DNA of 64,000 nucleotides from contig NW_006763140.1 in assembly GCF_000264905.1 (NCBI RefSeq), forward strand, positions 110,713 to 174,712, written 5' to 3'. The stretch's first letter is position 1, and each line of letters begins with the position of its first letter. The notes below the pieces were generated by a model, which saw only the letters and a list, made by a program, of their open reading frames with translations, did no database searches and was not told where the DNA came from. Made by a program: the position numbers and the translations under genes. Source of the DNA: Stereum hirsutum FP-91666 SS1 (Eukaryota > Basidiomycota > Agaricomycetes > Russulales > Stereaceae). Positions 21,162 through 32,100 of the stretch are shown one piece after another.

Positions 21162-24039
21162 AAGTGATGCTCTATTGCGCAGGTAAGCTCAGTTAATTTG
21201 CTTTCCCAGTGAACGTTGCTGTTGTGCTTATGTCGACAACAGCTTGGCGAACAGATTGGTCACGTCTCATTCAATTTATTGAGGTTCAGAGGCAGCAGGA
21301 TTGCTAAGAGAATTTATCTGGAGTCAATTTTGAAGCTACGGTTACCGTCGATGTGCACGGGTAAGATGGAGATGTTTTCTTGTGTTTTCTGTATGTTCCT
21401 TTGGAAATGAGCGTAGCTGGTCGGGCCCTTACTTAGGCAGACTTGTGGCGGTAACATGGGGAGCGAGTGGCGTGAGTGCGTTGTTTCATTTGAGGATCAA
21501 CCAGAGTGTCTTGTATAGGCCATTGATTGAGGGTGAATACTTCGCTAATTCTGCAAAACTTCGTGCAAATTCGCGTGCAAATTCATACAGACACATTCTT
21601 GTTCGTACACCACATCATTCTATCGCGGGAAAACTCGTCTGCGGGACTTTGGGTGTCGATACGACAGCCTCTATTTGATGATAAAGACGGTCTTCGTAAA
21701 TGCGTCCTGCTATATATCCTCTAATGTTCGGCATGAACTAAATGGCACATTACGACGACGGAGATAGCGAGGACTCTTGCCCACCGTAGTATAGATACAG
21801 TGCCATATGCCTTGACGGGACAGGGCCTTCTAAGTTCTCAATCATCGAAAGGCGACGTTGTCGTCCTCGTCTATACTTTTGTAAAATTGCAACATACTTA
21901 TACCTTGCCAGTGTACGTAGATGGTGATCTTCTCAAGTATATTTCCACGTAGCCGCAAGCCCTCGATTAGGACACTTTCTCCGCCCTCTTCACTCGACTT
22001 ATCAGGCAACTGAAATTTTCCCGAACCTCGACGAAGTACGACGGATATCGTGCCTGTATATGTGTCAGAGGACGCTTATGGGGAGAGCTGAAAAAAGGGA
22101 GATTTGGTGGCATCTTCTCACCAGGCAAACAAGCGAGGAGCCATCCTTCAGAGACCATATCACCGAACTCGGGGAAAGAAATATCTTCAGATGTGGCTAT
22201 TCTCTGTTTTGGAGACTAAAGCTTCAGGAAGTAGCCTTTGACGGTACGAGCGGTGACTTATATAGAAAGGGTTACAACAAAAGTAACTTGACACAGTCGC
22301 TTTTGCCTGCGACAAGTAGCTTTAAGCAACTTGTGGCAGAGCCAGGGACTCTGTCAAGTTACTTAAGCGAGAAAAAGCTAAGCAAGTGACGAAGTAACTT
22401 GGTGCTCACCCAAAGTTGCTGATGACCACTTGGATGTCGTGAACAATGTTTTTCCATGGTCCATGGGCGAGGTCTCCTGTGTGGTCATAGACACTGAGTA
22501 TTCTATGACAGTCCAGTGTATATTTACAGTGAATCAATCAATTGAGCGGTCTACTAGACTTCATGTCTGCTGTACCAGATCTGTCAAGGGTGAAGTAAAG
22601 ATAAAATGCAGTAAATAGCATGAAGTAGTTCAGCTGTTCGAACCGATCTTTCTGAGCACAGAAACCGCAGAAAGATGGATGATTGTCACTGCACCACCAG
22701 TGAGCGCCATCCACAGTACAATATTGAGGGAGAGGACGTCGAACTTTGTCGGTGACAGTTTGGCGAACAGACTGAGTCCCAATTAAATGTAGCCTTGTAC
22801 CGCTGGAAATGCCTACTCTGCGAGAAACCAGTTGCAATGAAACATCCACTGGGGCCAAACGGCCGGATCAGGTCGCCGTCTGGTGTAGCTCTTAATAAAT
22901 GGTTGAGCGTAGCGAAGGAGCGGAAGGATGACGGTTTGAGATTCGATAACAGAATGACATAAAGTTCAATGAACACTAAACAGCAGCCGGGCTCGTGAGA
23001 TTTTGGCTTGACAGCGAGGGCGTGTCCTGGTGCGACTGAGCTCATCGGCGGGGCACGAGATCACACAGAGAGAAACTTAACCTAGAGGACCACCGACGAG
23101 CCTGTCAATGAGGTGAACAAGACCAGTGTAAGTAAACCAGGCTCTTGAATGTAAATATATGTCCAATAGAACCGTGGACGGATCCAAGGAGAGATAGGCT
23201 GTGGTAAATATGCAGAGTGACAGAGATGGACAAGGTACAGTCGTCGACGTCAGTGGAGGATTTCCAAGGGGCGCAAGCAGCATTATCCAAGCGTGGGAAA
23301 AGTAAACGGGAGATTGCGGGCGTCACTTGGCGCGGAAATAAGTGAGCGAAAAGGTACTTTATGCGCACTCTATAGAAAGAATTTCACATACCCGGCCAAG
23401 GAAATGGTCCGTCCGCCGATTCCTGGATCGCTTGGTGCAGCAACGAAATTAAACCATCACTGCACAGGGAAGAAATGGCACGGGGAGGCATGTCAATTCG
23501 TTTCGATATGAAAAGGACTCGATGACTCAAAATCCTTGTGAGGGCGTTATGGTCATTCGAGTGAAAGCAGTGTTCTACGAGATCCTCGACCTGATGTCTG
23601 CGAGTAAGTAATCCGTAAGCGAAAGGGTTTTGAGAGAATTGATTGGAAGTTGATAGAACGACAGATATAGAAGGAATCCGGGAAGAAATTTGTAGAGCCG
23701 TTCGTTCGTTGGATAGGTTACGAGTATTTGGTCGCTGCGAGTTGACGGTGCTCGATGTGATTTCACCTAGCCATGTCAGTCCGACGATCTTTATTTGTCG
23801 CCACACGGGATCTTGCGCCGTATTAGATTTGATGAGATAAGGCTGATCGAGGTGAGGCGCATGTTCGAACCCGACAGAGGGCATTATTCTGGGACATTGT
23901 TCTTCTTTATTTAAATCCTGGGTCACAAAAGCTATCACTCACTGTATGAACATTCGGGAGCATCAGGTCCGAAGCAAATAACACACATATTTCAGGAACG
24001 TAAACGTTAAGAACTTCATTTACAATATCAGTACACGGC
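21162..24039. other. 2.9-kb spacer between convergent genes
   Basis: In the mirrored copy the same two genes are only about 190 bp apart, so this stretch looks like an insertion or has been lost there. It holds short frames, the longest being 184 codons at 23384-23938 (-), with no recognisable domain, and a small inverted repeat at 22281-22364. No transposase or reverse transcriptase motif is visible. Confidence 0.5.
22281..22364. repeat. 84-bp foldback repeat
   Basis: AAGTAACTTGACA at 22281-22293 is repeated exactly in inverse orientation at 22352-22364. Extended to 21 bp, the arms match at 19 positions. A further copy of AAGTAACTT lies near 22395-22403. It may be a small foldback or MITE remnant; no convincing target-site duplication was found. 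Confidence 0.6.
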
Positions 24040-25074
24040 TTAGTACCACCAACCCTCATTCTCAGTGAGCGGAGTACCCGTCGGCGGAATATCCCACAAT
24101 ATCACCAACCTATCCATCTCCCTACTCGAGACCATAAACCTCCCATCCTTCGACATCGCCACCACTCCAGGCACCCTCCCCATCTCTATCGACGGCAGCC
24201 ACTCCCCTCCCGTATCCGGATACCAGATCCCTGCAACGCCATTAGGCCCGACGGTAAACACCCTAGCGAAGCCATTCTCACCGATGACGATTGACTTGGT
24301 ACGATCGAGGTGCTCAGAGCCTTTGAGAAGGAGATCCGGCATTTTGTTGGGGTAGGTTTGGAACGGAGGTATAGAGTCCTTGGTCTGTAGCGGGACGATG
24401 CGAACATCAGGGCCACTCGAAGCACACAGAATGCTTTGGCCATCGAAAGTGAAGGTTATAACATCGATCTTGACAGAGATGGGCTTGGAGTAATCGATAT
24501 ATGGGGAAGGGATACATCGTTCGGTTTGATAGTCGAGGTCGAAGATGTGCATAGAACCATGAGCGTCCCCAGTCGCGACGACGTTGCCCTGATGAGAGAA
24601 CGCGACGGCGGTGGCGGGACCTGCCAGACGAAATATCCTAGGAGTGCGGAATCGAACAGGCCTGAGCGTCCAGATGTAGAGCACGTTCGTGATGAGGATA
24701 CATGCGAGGTAGGAACCATCGGGAGAGATGGCCATGCCTCGCACGCCAGCGGAGTGTTTCATCGGGTAATAAATTTTGACATTATGTTTGACATCCCAGG
24801 TCCGGACGGTCTTGTCGAGAGAGCAGGACAAAGCGTATTGGTAACCGCGGTCTGCGTAGGACGGGTCGAAGCAAAATCCCGTGACTGGGCCTGTATGGCC
24901 GGAGAGTCGTCCTGTGACACCACGGGAGAGAGGTTTCATGGTTTTGGTGTCGCGTATGTAGATTGCGCCATCTGTAGAACCGGCTGCGATCATGCGACTG
25001 TCCGGGGAGAATGACAGGCAGTAGATGGGTACATCATCGAGCAGCACGCGGGCGTTCATGGTATCACTATTCAT
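24040..25074 (-). CDS. WD40-repeat protein (copy 1 of mirrored pair)
   Basis: A single-exon 344-residue frame. WD40 units are visible: LSFSPDSRMIAAGSTDGAIYI, a unit ending YALSCSLDKTVRTWDVK, MAISPDGSYLACILITNVLYIW, AVAFSHQGNVVATGDAHGSMHIFD and a C-terminal MSKDGRFMVSSREMDRLVILWD. About six or seven blades can be counted, so it should fold as a single beta-propeller acting as a protein-interaction platform. No catalytic domain or targeting signal is seen. The paralogue at 37092-38063 starts at MNAR, so the start here could be the internal ATG at 25059, 15 bases downstream. A TATA box lies 65 bp upstream of the longer start. It converges on the F-box gene 19409-21161; the conserved pairing hints at linked function, possibly as partner or target, but that is inference. 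Confidence 0.85.
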   Translation of the reverse strand: MNSDTMNARVLLDDVPIYCLSFSPDSRMIAAGSTDGAIYIRDTKTMKPLSRGVTGRLSGHTGPVTGFCFDPSYADRGYQYALSCSLDKTVRTWDVKHNVKIYYPMKHSAGVRGMAISPDGSYLACILITNVLYIWTLRPVRFRTPRIFRLAGPATAVAFSHQGNVVATGDAHGSMHIFDLDYQTERCIPSPYIDYSKPISVKIDVITFTFDGQSILCASSGPDVRIVPLQTKDSIPPFQTYPNKMPDLLLKGSEHLDRTKSIVIGENGFARVFTVGPNGVAGIWYPDTGGEWLPSIEMGRVPGVVAMSKDGRFMVSSREMDRLVILWDIPPTGTPLTENEGWWY

Positions 25075-25138
25075 CTGAGTGAAGGGTGAGAATCGATGAA
25101 TATCCGGGAGGGCGTGTCAGTACAACGAATATCAATGC

Positions 25139-25146
25139 TTTATATA
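25139..25146 (-). promoter_or_regulatory. TATA box of WD40 gene copy 1
   Basis: Read on the minus strand this is TATATAAA, 65 bp upstream of the ATG at 25074. Confidence 0.6.
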
Positions 25147-26947
25147 CAGAGTGAATATCCTTACTGTGCGAAAGCGACGGAGAAAGATGCGGGACAGAGT
25201 TGAAGTGTAAGGGAGAGAAAGGTGGTATTTATATGGGACTGGCGTTTCGCTTTGTCTTCTTTGACACAACACGTGTGGCACCTTTCATGACAACGAACCG
25301 TGCCGTCGCTTTGTTCCTTGTGTGTCAGCACCAATAATGGTACCACCGAAGGATCTAGAACGATTTGAATATCGCTGACACAAGGAAACAAAAGATAAAC
25401 TCACAGACGACTCGAGAACCCGATCGATAGCTCGATCTAAAGAAAGGAAAATCGATGAAAGGGACAGCGAGAAACAGCGCTTTGGCCATTTCTGTAGAAC
25501 AAAGCACTCGTACATAAGAGGGAGAAATCCGAGTCGACACATGACTGGCCAATGTACCTGGCATGCCTACAAAAAGTGCATGGAAAATGCAGAAACATTG
25601 AAATGATAGACGATTGCATTCAAATAATTATTGCATATATCGTTGGTTAAAGAGACGCTGCGGGACTGATTGCTCCAATCTTTGCATAATAGAGTTCCAC
25701 ACGACAGGGTTGTGGTATTAAAGGCGACATCAGTTCTGATAGTTGGGAATTGACGAAGGTCTCTGAGAGCTCCAGCGTATATTTTACGCTTCGATAGGTG
25801 TCTAGGACTCTCAGCAGGAGCTTTTTATAGGTGTCATTCGAATGAACTGACATCCGCACCAGACTGTAAGCCTAGTGACCGAGAACCACTCTGTGCAGTC
25901 ATGATGGCACGGGTCGTAATCATACAGCGTCATCTTCGCACTCAGATTTGGTACGGGTCTTGCTCAGAATTTGCGCCCGCGTTGCTCATTTGACCTTCTG
26001 GTACTACGGCATCCTGCCTAAAATATAAGAACATTCTCTGGATGGGCGCGATCTGTGCCACATCTCCGCTAGATATCAGAACGAGGTCGGCGCTGTGGAA
26101 CTGAACATATACTCAAGTCCTACTAATTAGGATCTACAACACAGATGAAAAAAACAGGAGATTGCAGAACACCTGCTTCATGCGTCGTGCGTAAATATAG
26201 AGTCCAGCCAGCATATGTATAAGTGAACTCGGACCCAAAATAAGTAGCTCATGCATCCACTGCGCGATCGAGCCGGACTAGCAAGTTGGGCAAACGAAGA
26301 TCCTTGGTAATTCAAATCTCAGCGCACAGAAGAGCCGCAGCCATATACGGATATGCGGTACTCATTAAAGGTTATCATATATGCGAAGAACGAGGTCGAA
26401 TTCAGTTGGAGACGGTACGAATCCGATATTCGTACAAATGCGAGGGACCCCCAAAAGTGTGGGGTGTATCTGACTACCCCTGGGCCAGAAGACACGTTTC
26501 AATCCACTGTTCGATTCCCAAATTAGCTGAACTCCTGATTACATACACTGAGTGCAACGCAAAAATGCTAGGAGATCATCGCTCGTGAGTCCCTACGGAC
26601 TCGACCGTCGAAGAAGTCCAGCACTTTGCAGTCGCCCATGATGAGCCCGCCGATGAGCCCTGGCGCCTCGTATAAAATTGGGCCCCCGCCCGCAGAACAT
26701 CAATCACGAGCCCTTCAAGGTCCCTCTTTAAGAGCCCTGAAAAGTGCTATGTATGTATTCGTGGAGTCGAGCCGGAGTAAAAACGTTTGTGAAAAATTCA
26801 TTCTCTGAACTGGAGTCGAGCTGCCATCTCTGGACTATTATCTATCTGAACAAGGATCTTCGAAAATCGATACACTTGCGCAGGTTTGCCTGAAATAGAC
26901 GCAACTTGGCTGTTTCTTTGGCTCCGTCTAATGCAATGAGATATGCA
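25147..26947. other. intergenic, no recognised gene
   Basis: This is the left part of a 4-kb gene-poor segment between WD40 copy 1 and the AT-hook gene. Frames are short and on both strands; nothing recognisable. Confidence 0.45.
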
Positions 26948-27025
26948 AACATCGTTTGCGCTGCCAACATCGTTTGCGCTGCCAACATCGTTTGCGCTGC
27001 CAACATCGTTTGCGCTGCCAACATC
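26948..27025. repeat. 18-bp tandem repeat, 4.3 copies
   Basis: The unit aacatcgtttgcgctgcc is repeated exactly four times (26948-27019) plus six bases. On the minus strand the open frame reads as repeats of VGSAND. Exact identity between copies points to recent slippage. It is not CRISPR-like because there are no spacers. Confidence 0.9.
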
Positions 27026-27599
27026 CCATGTTTCGCGATGCTTGCTGGGCTCGTCGCCACCGACACGTGAAGTGGCGCAGCCCACAAATAAACGACCGAT
27101 TCGGCCGGACCCGCAACGCGGACGAGAGTCTCTTCTGCGTCTCTCTATCCTCAACGGCTTGTCGAGTGGCTTCAGGAAAATTCACATAGAACTACAGAAT
27201 ACATGCCCTTTAAGAAAATTGCGACAGGGTATCACTATTACTGACATGATACGAACGCTGTCCAAAATGGAAGCCGCACATTCGAAAGATACATCGTGTC
27301 AGATTCGCGCATCGTGACCTACTGCTCCATGCTCGAAGTGGAGAACTCGTGGACCAAGCAAGTAGCGGAACAAGATCTCCAACTCGCTGATATATTAGTG
27401 GATATCATGCGCATATATCACTCCTGACCCGCATTTTAACTTAACTGGGGATAACTGGGGCCCAACTGATGGGCTCTAGGCAGGTATGCACCGACATACT
27501 TGAAATACTCCGCCAATCAGGGAATGAGCTCTAGTATATGTTGGAATTTACATCCCTGTAGATATGCCCTGAGATAAATATTATCGAGTACATCTCAAT

Positions 27600-28310
27600 T
27601 GGCGGATTACACGACGCGCACGGGACACGGGATCGAGAGTGCGAAACACAACTCCTGATGCTGGGACTGAACAGTCGCTGGCCTGCGTCGGTGTTTGCTG
27701 CTCATGATCATGAATGTGTTTCGGAATTATGTCAACTAGCGCTCAGAGAGCGTGGAATAAGTATCGTTCCGTGTATCTTCCAATTGTCGAATCTCACAAG
27801 GCGCAACGCATAGGGTCTCGACTCGCAAAACCACGAGCGTATACAATAGCTATATGAGAGATCGCCGACACTGTTCTGCACCAGAGAAGGTACACGCGTT
27901 TCGGAATTACCATATCTCTGAGGACTAGCGCCCATAGAGTACGGATTCGTGGCGTTTCTCTTTTCTCTCAAGTCCACGACGGGTGCAACCGGACAGACCG
28001 AGAGCATAAACGCAACTGTTCCAAACACGACTGATACGAATGACTGGTTTGCAGACACGAGCAAGAATACCCTACTCATGTCGATGATCATAAAAGCGTC
28101 TCGGAATTACGGTGTCTCTGAGGGCTAGCGCGCAACAAGCGTAGAATATCATTGTGTATCTCTCGACGAGCGAGTTTCACGACGCCGAACGCGCACGGGG
28201 TACACAAAGACCACTGGTATTGGTCACTGGTCCACATTACAAAAAGTGCATGCGTTTCGGAATTACCGTGTCTCTGACGACTAGCGCCCAACAGGAATGA
28301 CATATTCACG
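27600..28310. repeat. degenerate array of about 180-bp repeats
   Basis: A core of about 40 bp (GTTTCGGAATTAC, then CTCTGAGGACTAGCGCCCA) occurs near 27718, 27897, 28093 and 28253, with spacings of about 179, 196 and 160 bp. A second weaker block (GGTTTCACGACGC...CGCACGGG type) recurs between the cores, and a partial copy lies near 27606. Read on the minus strand the core gives GASPQRHGNSET-like peptides. The units are diverged and interrupted by stops, so this is an old tandem duplication, perhaps of an exon-sized coding repeat. I recognise no family. Confidence 0.65.
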
Positions 28311-29113
28311 ATCAGGGACGGTATGAAGGGATGGCATGACGTGCTGCACTACCCGTCTGACGTTCAGTGCGATTGTGAAATACACCTCTTGCAGGACATC
28401 CTACAGCGACCAAACTGAGGGGATCCATACAGTCCGCATATATTCGCATATATATGCCGCTTACTCTTTCTTTCTGACGGAACACCCGCCGTTCGATATG
28501 CGATGTGAAAGGAGGCGCACGAAAGGAGATAAACCTTTTACCGAAACTCACCGAGATTTCGCGCGATACTTTTGGGTGCTGAGAAGTTTTTCAAAAAAGA
28601 GAAGATGGCGATGGAGATGGGGACAAAGAGGGCACGTAGAAAACCAAAACCTAAAGCGAGCGCCCATAGAAGACTCTTCTATTTCTGCGACGCGAGGCCC
28701 GTTGATCCGCGCTTTAATCGTACTGTATGTGACTGCGAATGACGCGCTGCGAGCAGGCTTTTGTGCACGAACAAGAACAGCGAGTTCGAACAGGCACGAC
28801 GATCGTGACGTGGCAAACAGATCGACAAAGAAAAAAAGACAGGGACGACGAGGCAGTTCTCACAGATGGGATGGAGGTCGTAAGAGAAAGAGAGGGATAC
28901 GAGTGATTTTTCCCACGATGATATTTGGTGTTGTTTACAGGGTCGGAATAAACTCGAGGCGCAAAGTTGGAACTCCTCTCGCGAGCACTCCTCTTCTTTC
29001 CCCCGATCGCCTCTTTGCCCCTCCCCTGCTTCCTCTCCCCGCCCATTTCGCACTCTTCTCCCCATTATTTCTCGGCCTTTTCGCGCGATTTTCGTGATAA
29101 ATAGGCCGCAGCG

Positions 29114-32100
29114 ATGTCGAATAATCGACAGAATGGCAGCAGCAATATGAACAACGCCAACGGTTTCTCGCAGCCGTCTTTTGTCCCCGCTTCCTTTCCC
29201 TCTTCCGCCGCTTCTTCGCACTCCATCCCGACCTCAGCCACCGCGCCCTCGACCTCGTCGTCTCCCCCGGCGCCGCCGCCCCCGCTCCCGTACACGCAAC
29301 ACGAGCTGCCTTATCGCCAGCAGCATTATCTCCCAAATGGTGCGTGCCCGTTCCTTTTTCCATTTTCTTTTCTATGATGGATCATCTAATTTCTGTTTTT
29401 TCGTTCGTCGGCTGATCGCATCATAACACACCACCCACCCATCAATTTCACATCATTCCCCTTGTCACATTTTCGTCACACAACAACAACAACAACACGC
29501 GCGCCTCGCTCGTTAGACTACGTCTCGGGCAGCGGCAGCGGCAGTAATGCATACGCGAATGGAGGGCCGCGTACTGCGTTGAAGACCGGTTGGAAACGCA
29601 AGGCGGCGGGCATCGACGCGCATTCTCCTACCTCCAACAACAGCAACAACTGCAGCAACAACAACCTCGGTCCCAATCCCAATCCCAACGGTCACGGTAA
29701 TGGATACGCAGCGAGTTCGATGCCTCCTAATCCCCACGCGAAACATTCTACCTCACAAACTCCATCGCACAGCCAGAATGGACACGGACATGGGAATGGT
29801 ACTGGGAGTGGTGCGACGGCTGGTGCTGGTGTTGGTGCGATGAGTAGTGGTGGTGGTGCCGGTGGAAATAGTCCGAATGAACGGCCGTCAAAACGCGTGA
29901 AGATATTCCTTCCGGCTTATCATGCGTCTGTCACTCCCTCTCGCGACTCGAATCCCAATCCCAATTCCACCTCGTCCACCACGGATACGAAGTCCAATCC
30001 CCATTCGAACGGAGCTCGACCCACGTCCCCTACAGTCCCGCCGCGTTATACATCCGGTTCGCCGTTCTCGAACGGGAATGGTCTCGGTAGCGGTATCGGT
30101 AATGGTGCGAGCGTCAAAAACGATGATGGCAATAACAATAACAATAACGGTACGGGTCCAGCTCCCGCTCCGAGTTCTCGTACCCGTTCTCTTCCTGCTA
30201 CCTCCACCGCTCCCGCACGCAACACCACCACCATTTCTGCCTCCAACGCGGCCCCGACGAAGACGAACGGCAACAGCAGCACGAGCACCGAATCCGTCAA
30301 ACCGCCTGCGAACCCGTTCTCTACTAAACCAACCGTGGTGCCCTCGTCTTCTCAATCTACTAAAGTCTCAGTGCCTCGTAGCACTGACACAAGTACAAGC
30401 GTCAGTATCAAGAATACCACCAGACCGGACATCCCCCCCATTCGTCAGAAGTCACCGGTACCGGTATCGTCTTCGTCTGCGCAGGCTCTTCCTCTCTCTG
30501 CGAACGCCAGCGCTAACTCCGCGACGAAATCGACTTCCGAGAACAACACCGACAGCAAATCGTGGCCCAAGCATACAACCACCAAGACCAGCACCCAACC
30601 CAAACCCAAACCCGCTCCCGACACCACCAACACCAAACCCGCCCCCGCCGTCAACACCACCTCCACCAACACCGCCAATCCTACCACTCCCACTCCCAAC
30701 GTCCCCACCACCACCGCCAACACCTCCTCCTCCTCCTCCTCCAACACCAAACCTGCTCCCGACAATACTACTGTCAATAATCCCTCCCCTCTCCGCGTCC
30801 CGAAACCAGCCCCACCCGCACCTCGTGCTCCAGAATTCGGAAGAAGCCCAAGTGGAGGCCATACGATTATTATACCGCCACGGTCGAGTTCGAAGGGTTT
30901 GCGTTTGAATATGGTACGTGCTTACTTTTGATTTTCTACGCTTTCGTTTCGCTGACGATGATCATGCTTGTGTTTGCGTTACTAATTTTTTTTTTCGGCG
31001 CGTTTTTTTGTGAGCAGGACTCGGAACAGAAAGAGGGAGACGGTCAGACGGGGACGATGCTCGACCATAGATCTCGACCTCGTTCGCCTGTCATTCGGCG
31101 TACGCCTATTTCCTCTACGGAGATCCTCGCTCAAGCTCAAGCGAGAGACGCACCGAGCTTCACGCCGCTTACGACCGGACCTGCGAACGATCCACAATCT
31201 CTTCCTCAGCCTCGTGCGGCGACGATTAATAATGGGGCGTTAGGGGATGAAGACGATGATGAGGACGATGAGGATTATATGGATGAGGATGAGGATGAGG
31301 ATAGTGATGAGAAGGCGAACGGGGCTGGGAAGAGGAGGAGAGTGGGAGGGGAGTCGGAGTTGAGTTCGTTGAGTGATGAGGAGGACGAGGAGGACGAAGA
31401 TGAGGAGGAAGATGAGCTGGAAGAAGAGGATGAGTATATGGATATGGATGAGGATGAGGACGGACGGGCTGAGACTAGAGCGGGTGCAGGCAAAGGCAAG
31501 GGTACGAAAGAGGGAGAGGTAGGAGCGGGCAGTACGACGGGTGCGTCTAGTCAGAATCACAATGCGTCGCTTCCAACCCCGGCCACTACTCCCGCCAATC
31601 CATCGACCAATCCCAACCCCGGTGCCACAACTACGACTTCTGCTCCGGCGGTCCCTGCGAAGAGACCGAGAGGCCGTCCGCGGAAGATACGGCCTGAGGA
31701 GGGTGCTGATGCTAGTAGTACTGCTACGGTCACGAAACCGAACGGGAAGGATAAAGGCAAAGGAAAGGATAAATCAGTACCAGGCGCGATCGACGCGTCG
31801 AAGTCGGTGCCCACTAGTTCCATTTCGAGAGACCAAGAACGTCAACTCATCGTCATCCCCGACGTCTTCCTCGGCCATACATCCTCTTCCTCCTCTACCC
31901 CCAACCTCCATACCAAGAGCAAGAAAGCCAGTACGACGACGAACATGCTGACGACAACGACGAACGCGAACGGCGAGATGGTGAAGAAAAGAGGACCGGG
32001 CAGGCCGAGGAAGGTGAAGATCACGAGTGAGGTGGATAGGGAGAAGGTGAAGGAGGCGAAGGTTAGGGCGGCGGCGGTGGCGAGGGCGGCGAGGGCGCAG

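Noticed and set aside
26948..27025. CRISPR-like repeat
   Set aside because: Direct tandem units without spacers in a eukaryotic genome; it is a minisatellite.
28336..29097. 253-codon frame just upstream of the AT-hook gene
   Set aside because: Arg/Lys-rich in the middle and Leu/Pro-rich at the end, it reads like the promoter and 5' UTR of the next gene, with antisense frames equally open.
29922..30908. 328-codon Pro/Arg-rich frame
   Set aside because: It is a shadow of low-complexity exon 2 of the AT-hook gene in another register.
31240..31560. Antisense Leu/Ile and Ser-rich frames
   Set aside because: They are antisense shadows of the Asp/Glu-rich repeat tract of the AT-hook protein.
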